From: Pseudomonadota bacterium | GTDB lineage: Bacteria; Pseudomonadota; Alphaproteobacteria; Rhizobiales; Xanthobacteraceae | NCBI GenBank assembly: GCA_018971625.1 | Contig: JAGXAJ010000041.1 | Location: 1-37,792, forward strand | DNA: 37,792 nt | Reading direction: 5' to 3' | Shown here: positions 34,666 to 37,792 of the stretch, piece by piece | How positions within the stretch are numbered: the stretch's first letter is position 1 | How the letters are laid out: every line of letters begins with the position of its first letter | Program-made: the position numbers and the translations under genes | Notes under the pieces: generated by a model | Database searches by the model: none | The model's input: the letters and a program-made list of their open reading frames with translations, nothing else | What the model was told of the DNA's origin: nothing

Positions 34666-34785
34666 GGACCAAACGCCGGCGCTCGTTGTTGCAGAAATGT
34701 GCTGTGCGGAACCAACCCGCCGATAACGCATTTTGAACTTTGTGCCTGTCATAGTGGAGCGACGGGGACTGGACAGGGGATGGCG

Positions 34786-34944
34786 ATGGCTGATCGCAGC
34801 GGACTGAAATTTGTCGGTTTTATCTTTGCAACCGTGACGCTGGCAGTAATGTTGACCACCGGGATGGTGGTGAAGGGCTACGCGGACGGCCTTTATACGC
34901 TGGAAGGCAATTCGGACGGGCTCCACGAAATTACCGATCGCTAA
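34786..34944 (+). CDS. Small single-pass membrane protein of unknown function
   Basis: 52 aa: a short basic start (MADRSGLK), one membrane segment (FVGFIFATVTLAVMLTTGMV) and an acidic C-terminal tail (LYTLEGNSDGLHEITDR). AGGGG at 34775-34779 is well placed for ATG 34786; an in-frame ATG at 34780 is too close. Not recognised as a named family. It converges with the next small gene, 13 nt apart. Confidence 0.65.
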   Translation: MADRSGLKFVGFIFATVTLAVMLTTGMVVKGYADGLYTLEGNSDGLHEITDR

Positions 34945-34957
34945 CCATTTGCGGGCA

Positions 34958-35095
34958 TTAACGGCTCCAGGCCAGCGTCAGGACCGCCACGGCTGCAATC
35001 AGCAATCCGACAAACCGAATCAGGATGGTGGTTATCCGGGGCGGCGAGTTCCGCAACGGGATCGGGTCGGTGTTGTCTGGTCTGATGGTCTGCAT
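34958..35095 (-). CDS. Very small membrane protein, hypothetical
   Basis: 45-aa frame: a Pro/Arg-rich start (MQTIRPDNTDPIPLRNSPPR) and one hydrophobic segment (ILIRFVGLLIAAVAVLTLAW) ending SR. The charge pattern (Arg before the helix) suits a cytoplasmic N-terminus. Upstream is only a weak GGGAA. Codon use is like neighbouring genes. It is short enough that chance cannot be excluded. Confidence 0.45.
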   Translation of the reverse strand: MQTIRPDNTDPIPLRNSPPRITTILIRFVGLLIAAVAVLTLAWSR

Positions 35096-35190
35096 GGAAG
35101 ATGATTCCCGAATGCTACGGGCAGCCCGTTGGCGCCCTGCCTTGGTCGCGGTCGCAAGCCCGGCAAGTTCAGGCCGGTGACCAAAACGAA

Positions 35191-35225
35191 GCCGCCGCGC
35201 TCCCTCTCAAGGGAAGGCGGCGGCC
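35191..35225 (-). terminator. Rho-independent terminator of the 140-aa coiled-coil gene
   Basis: On the minus strand GCCGCCGCCTTCCCT, loop TGAG, AGGGAGCGCGGCGGC forms a long, nearly perfect stem, followed by TTCGTTTTGG. It starts about 20 nt after the stop of the gene at 35246-35668. Confidence 0.7.
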
Positions 35226-35245
35226 AAGGCGAGTGGATCGGATGG

Positions 35246-35668
35246 TCAGCCGTTGCGCAGTCCTTCCGCGGAGCGCTTCCACTGCGTGACGTTGTCGGAG
35301 ATCATCCGGGTGGATTTCATCGCAGCCTGGCTGAGCTGGGCATAGCCGGAAATCTCGCGCTGGACGCGCTGACCTTCGGCATGCAGCAAATCGCGCAGCG
35401 CTTCGAGTTCGGAGATCAGGTTCTCGATTTCGGCGAGCGAAGTGCCGGCCACGCGTTGGATCAGTGAATTGACGTTGTTCACGGTTGCCTCTTGCGCGGG
35501 CTCGAGCGCGGTTTCGCCGCTGCTCGGGGCGCCCGTCGCCGGCCGTCGCAGATAGGCAATGTCGTTGCGGACGAAATCACGAATGCCGGCCTCGACCTCC
35601 GAGACCGCGGCAAGGTTATTGTCCGTTTCAGTTGAATCGATTTTTTCAGAACGAATGGTGGCATTCAT
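35246..35668 (-). CDS. Helical cytoplasmic protein of unknown function
   Basis: 140 aa. No signal peptide or membrane segment. The N-terminal half is polar and acidic (VSEVEAGIRDFVRNDIAYLR); the second half is long amphipathic helix (LAEIENLISELEALRDLLHA, GYAQLSQAAMKSTRMISDNV), suggestive of a coiled coil or phasin-like helix bundle, but I cannot assign a family. ATG 35668 has GGGGAC upstream. A good terminator follows the gene. Confidence 0.7.
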   Translation of the reverse strand: MNATIRSEKIDSTETDNNLAAVSEVEAGIRDFVRNDIAYLRRPATGAPSSGETALEPAQEATVNNVNSLIQRVAGTSLAEIENLISELEALRDLLHAEGQRVQREISGYAQLSQAAMKSTRMISDNVTQWKRSAEGLRNG

Positions 35669-35807
35669 CGGCCGTCCCCTGTTTCGCATTGAGCGAGCGC
35701 GGTAGTCCCCCGCACGACGAAGTTGAAGTGCGGGCATCTGGTCTGCCGATTTTGACCGCATCGGGGCCAATATGCGGCAATGCTCGATCTTTCACGAGGC
35801 GCCGGAG

Positions 35808-36254
35808 TTACCAGCTTTGCTTGAACCCGGCGCTGATGCTCTTGTTTGTGGTGCCGAGCAGCGTTTCGCCGATCGACCCGGAAATGCTGACCCCGCCGAA
35901 CAATTTCTGCTCGGCGCCGACGTGGCGCAGCCATTTATCGTCGGTGGAAGAAAACGACTGGCCGGCGGTGAAGCTGGTGCCGGTCTTTGCGAGGCTCAGT
36001 TTCGCCGACTGGTCGGTTTCGTAGTCGCGCACCGGGCGGCTGACAATGCCCGGCACCGGCACGATGCCTTGCTCGATCAGGCTGTAGTCGTCCTGCAAGG
36101 AGAGCGAATACCGATTGTTGAGCGGAAGCGACTTGCTCAGGGACGTGCCGAGCTTGCTTTGCTCCGCGGAAGGATCGAGCCGCACTGCGGCCGAGCCGTC
36201 GGCCTTGTCATTTTCCGACCACGAGATGGCGGCGGATGCTGGCCGCGGCGCCAC
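35808..36254 (-). CDS. Repeat-strand protein of unknown function, start uncertain
   Basis: 148 aa from GTG 36254. The sequence alternates polar and hydrophobic residues (KLSLAKTGTSFTAGQSFSST, FGGVSISGSIGETLLGTTNK) and ends AGFKQSW, reminiscent of an outer-membrane or extracellular beta protein, but it has no signal peptide from this start. The frame stays open to 36599 and reads sensibly (NESAQTAPSPSPWQFIAPAT, NEHELDWSQLDVDASTLGPS) yet contains no ATG, GTG or TTG there. Either the true N-terminus with its signal peptide has been lost or a frameshift lies near 36500-36540. Not recognised as a named family. Confidence 0.55.
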   Translation of the reverse strand: MAPRPASAAISWSENDKADGSAAVRLDPSAEQSKLGTSLSKSLPLNNRYSLSLQDDYSLIEQGIVPVPGIVSRPVRDYETDQSAKLSLAKTGTSFTAGQSFSSTDDKWLRHVGAEQKLFGGVSISGSIGETLLGTTNKSISAGFKQSW

Positions 36255-36537
36255 GCGAACCTTCGAGGCGGGGCTGGGGCCGAGCGTCGATGCGTCGACG
36301 TCGAGTTGGCTCCAGTCCAGTTCGTGTTCGTTGACCGCACCATTCTGGGCCTCCCCGGATTGGGCGTCTTTGGATCGGCTATCTTTGGTAGTCGCTGCTT
36401 CGGAGCCTTCGGCCTCCGGAGCATCCGCGTCGACAGCGGCTTGCGTGGCCGGCGCAATGAATTGCCACGGCGATGGCGATGGCGCGGTCTGGGCGCTCTC
36501 ATTACACAGATGCGGCGCGAACCCGCCGATTACCTGA

Positions 36538-36804
36538 TTATTTGTCGCGATGGCGCATCGGCTCGCGTTCGCTGGCGATTTCGGTGTCGCGCAAGGCCAT
36601 CACTGCGAAAAACAGCGCGCCGGCGAGCCCGCCGATCATTGCGCCAAGCGGCATGAAGGTAAAGAACACCAGCATGCCGCTATAGCCCTCAAAATCGCTG
36701 GATTTGAAGACTTCGACCCAGGCGAGGCCTGCGCCGATGCCAAGCGCACCACCGCCCAACGCGCCCAGCACCAGACCCAACAGCGCAAGCAATGCGATTT
36801 TCAT
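36538..36804 (-). CDS. Two-pass small membrane protein of unknown function
   Basis: 88 aa. Two hydrophobic stretches (IALLALLGLVLGALGGGALG and LGAMIGGLAGALFFAVMALR) rich in Gly, separated by a short polar loop, with a charged C-terminus ending HRDK. Not assigned to a family. It is immediately upstream, on the same strand, of the gene with the missing start, whose open frame overlaps its 3' end. Confidence 0.65.
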   Translation of the reverse strand: MKIALLALLGLVLGALGGGALGIGAGLAWVEVFKSSDFEGYSGMLVFFTFMPLGAMIGGLAGALFFAVMALRDTEIASEREPMRHRDK

Positions 36805-37091
36805 GGCGGTATTTTCATCTATCGATGCGGGCCCAAGCCGTTTGGTCCGGGCGGACTGCCGAAAGGTTCAATGCTGTTGCGAAATAAGTCTGTTGCATCG
36901 AAGCGCGCGCGATCTCGGCTTTCCCTGTTTTATGTGATGTCCCGCGCGAATCGCCGATGTCGTGCGCGATCCCCATGCGCGGCGGCCTTGAACAGCGTCA
37001 GACCGTTCCTACGTGCCAATGAGAGGGAACCGGATCGCTAATCCGCGATTATCCCGGCATAACTGGAAAGCCGTGAACAGGATTTATCGCC

Positions 37092-37331
37092 ATGAAAACG
37101 ATCGCCACCTTGCTTGCCGTCGCCGCGCTGACATTGGCCGCGAATTCCGCGGACGCCAAGGGTTGTCTCAAGGGCGCTGCCGTCGGCGGCGTCGCCGGAC
37201 ACTATGCCGGCCATCACGGTGTGCTCGGCGCTGCCGCCGGATGCCTCTACGGCCGCCATCACGCCAAGGAGGAGGCGCGGCAGAAACAGCAGCAGCAGGA
37301 GCAGGGCGCACATGCCTCGGGGGAGAAGTAA
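37092..37331 (+). CDS. Small exported Gly/His-rich protein
   Basis: 79 aa. Signal peptide MKTIATLLAVAALTLAANSA (cleavage near ADA-KG), then a Gly/Ala/His-rich core (GAAVGGVAGHYAGHHGVLGA) resembling a glycine-zipper and a Gln-rich, charged tail. Two Cys flank the core. AGGAT is 9 nt before the ATG. A glycine-zipper suggests envelope association; the His residues could bind metal. No function known. Upstream 36805-37091 holds no other gene. Confidence 0.7.
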   Translation: MKTIATLLAVAALTLAANSADAKGCLKGAAVGGVAGHYAGHHGVLGAAAGCLYGRHHAKEEARQKQQQQEQGAHASGEK

Positions 37332-37383
37332 GGCGCTCGCACCGCGATCGGCATTTCTCCTTGTTGAGCAACGGAGATGAACG

Positions 37384-37575
37384 ATGACAAAACCATCGAC
37401 CAAAACCGTCCCGCCCGTTCCGGAGGATAACCAGAGCCACAAGGGCCCCGGCAGCGCGCCCGACGTCGCGCTCGATACCACCAAGGGCCATCGCGACGAC
37501 GAGAAACACAATATTCGCGAGCAGGCCGCGCACGGCAATCTGACACAGAACACCAGCAACCGCAGGTCAGGATAG
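37384..37575 (+). CDS. Small hydrophilic protein of unknown function
   Basis: 63 aa, strongly polar and probably disordered (PPVPEDNQSHKGPGSAPDVA, DTTKGHRDDEKHNIREQAAH). GGAG lies 8 nt before the ATG. No signal peptide or membrane segment. Not recognised; composition resembles small stress-related proteins but nothing specific can be claimed. It lies 52 nt after the Gly/His-rich gene and may be co-transcribed. Confidence 0.65.
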   Translation: MTKPSTKTVPPVPEDNQSHKGPGSAPDVALDTTKGHRDDEKHNIREQAAHGNLTQNTSNRRSG

Positions 37576-37621
37576 GGCGCACGATTTTTGCAAAAGGACG
37601 GGTGATAATTTTCCCGTCATT

Positions 37622-37650
37622 CCGGGACACGCATCTTTGCGTGGGCCCGG
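37622..37650. repeat. REP-like palindrome abutting the IS element
   Basis: CCGGG-A-CACGCA, loop TCTT, TGCGTG-GG-CCCGG: a stem of 11 pairs with a small bulge, preceded by CCCGTCATT. This is the look of a short dispersed palindrome of these genomes. The transposase stop codon follows within 9 nt, so the IS probably inserted into or beside it. Confidence 0.6.
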
Positions 37651-37658
37651 CGACTGTC

Positions 37659-37792
37659 TTAGCTGTCAAGGGATTGAGGCATGTAGCGAGTGTTATTTTT
37701 GACGAGCGCATTAGCGGTGACAAGGAGCTTTCGGGCAATAGCAACGAGGGCGAGCTTGGCGGGCTTTCCCTGAGTCCGCAGAGATTGATAGG
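37659..37792 (-). CDS. IS110-family transposase, C-terminal end only (5' part outside window)
   Basis: 44 codons ending in TAA (37661-37659). The visible LRTQGKPAKLALVAIARKLL followed by VTANALVKNNTRY matches the C-terminal end of IS110-family (transposase_20) DEDD transposases, where G(K)P(A/P)K.A..A.ARKLL is highly conserved. Catalytic residues are not in view. The element runs off the right edge. The non-coding end between the stop and the flanking palindrome is very short, fitting the IS110 subgroup more than IS1111. Confidence 0.8.
   Translation of the reverse strand, partial: YQSLRTQGKPAKLALVAIARKLLVTANALVKNNTRYMPQSLDS

Noticed and set aside
33646..34926. 426-codon minus-strand frame opposite the MaoC pair
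   Set aside because: Antisense shadow; both MaoC proteins on the plus strand are convincing.

Overview
The window looks like chromosome of a Bradyrhizobium-type alphaproteobacterium (Nitrobacteraceae, order Hyphomicrobiales). This rests on the high GC and strong G/C third-position bias of most genes, the familiar order uvrC-pgsA-moaD-moaE, a MarR / OmpR-type regulator / EnvZ-like kinase set next to a branched-chain aminotransferase, a type II lumazine synthase behind an FMN riboswitch, an RopB/Omp25-like barrel, and intergenic palindromes of a kind I associate with these genomes. No rRNA, convincing tRNA or CRISPR array was seen.

Layout. 1-4097 (minus): prmB (cut by the window edge), moaE, moaD, pgsA, uvrC, partly overlapping. 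4358-8934: an outer-membrane barrel with a terminator, a cold-shock protein, rlmJ, a secreted RNase T2 and three small exported proteins of unknown role. 8946-11654 (minus): MarR regulator, response regulator and histidine kinase in one operon, divergent from ilvE (12027-13196). 13709-18448: hisS, a frameshifted 4-oxalocrotonate tautomerase, an FlK-like thioesterase, proC and a YbjN protein, separated by copies of a dispersed palindromic repeat. 18216-19024: FMN riboswitch plus ribH type II. 19025-19964 is a long stretch without a gene.

19965-24457 is visibly less GC-rich than its surroundings and carries the most interesting content: a minus-strand operon of three overlapping genes encoding a PD-(D/E)XK nuclease with a C-terminal partner domain, a small middle component and a Rad50/SMC-like ABC ATPase of the DUF3732 type. 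This is the architecture of the computationally described ABC-three-component (ABC-3C) conflict systems, so it is a probable anti-phage or anti-plasmid module. An unknown small gene lies upstream and an unknown membrane-protein gene downstream.

24626-37575 returns to core functions: prs, a lipoprotein, pgeF, a COG1565 methyltransferase and lgt (the last three overlapping), a decayed dienelactone hydrolase, ubiK, rplY, pth, ychF, a DUF4282 membrane protein, two overlapping MaoC-like genes and several small membrane or exported proteins. The window ends inside the 3' part of an IS110-family transposase that sits against a REP-like palindrome.

Working together: moaD/moaE form molybdopterin synthase; pgsA and lgt serve the envelope (lgt uses phosphatidylglycerol, the lipid downstream of PgsA); prmB, rlmJ, hisS, rplY, pth and ychF serve translation; the riboswitch ties ribH expression to FMN.
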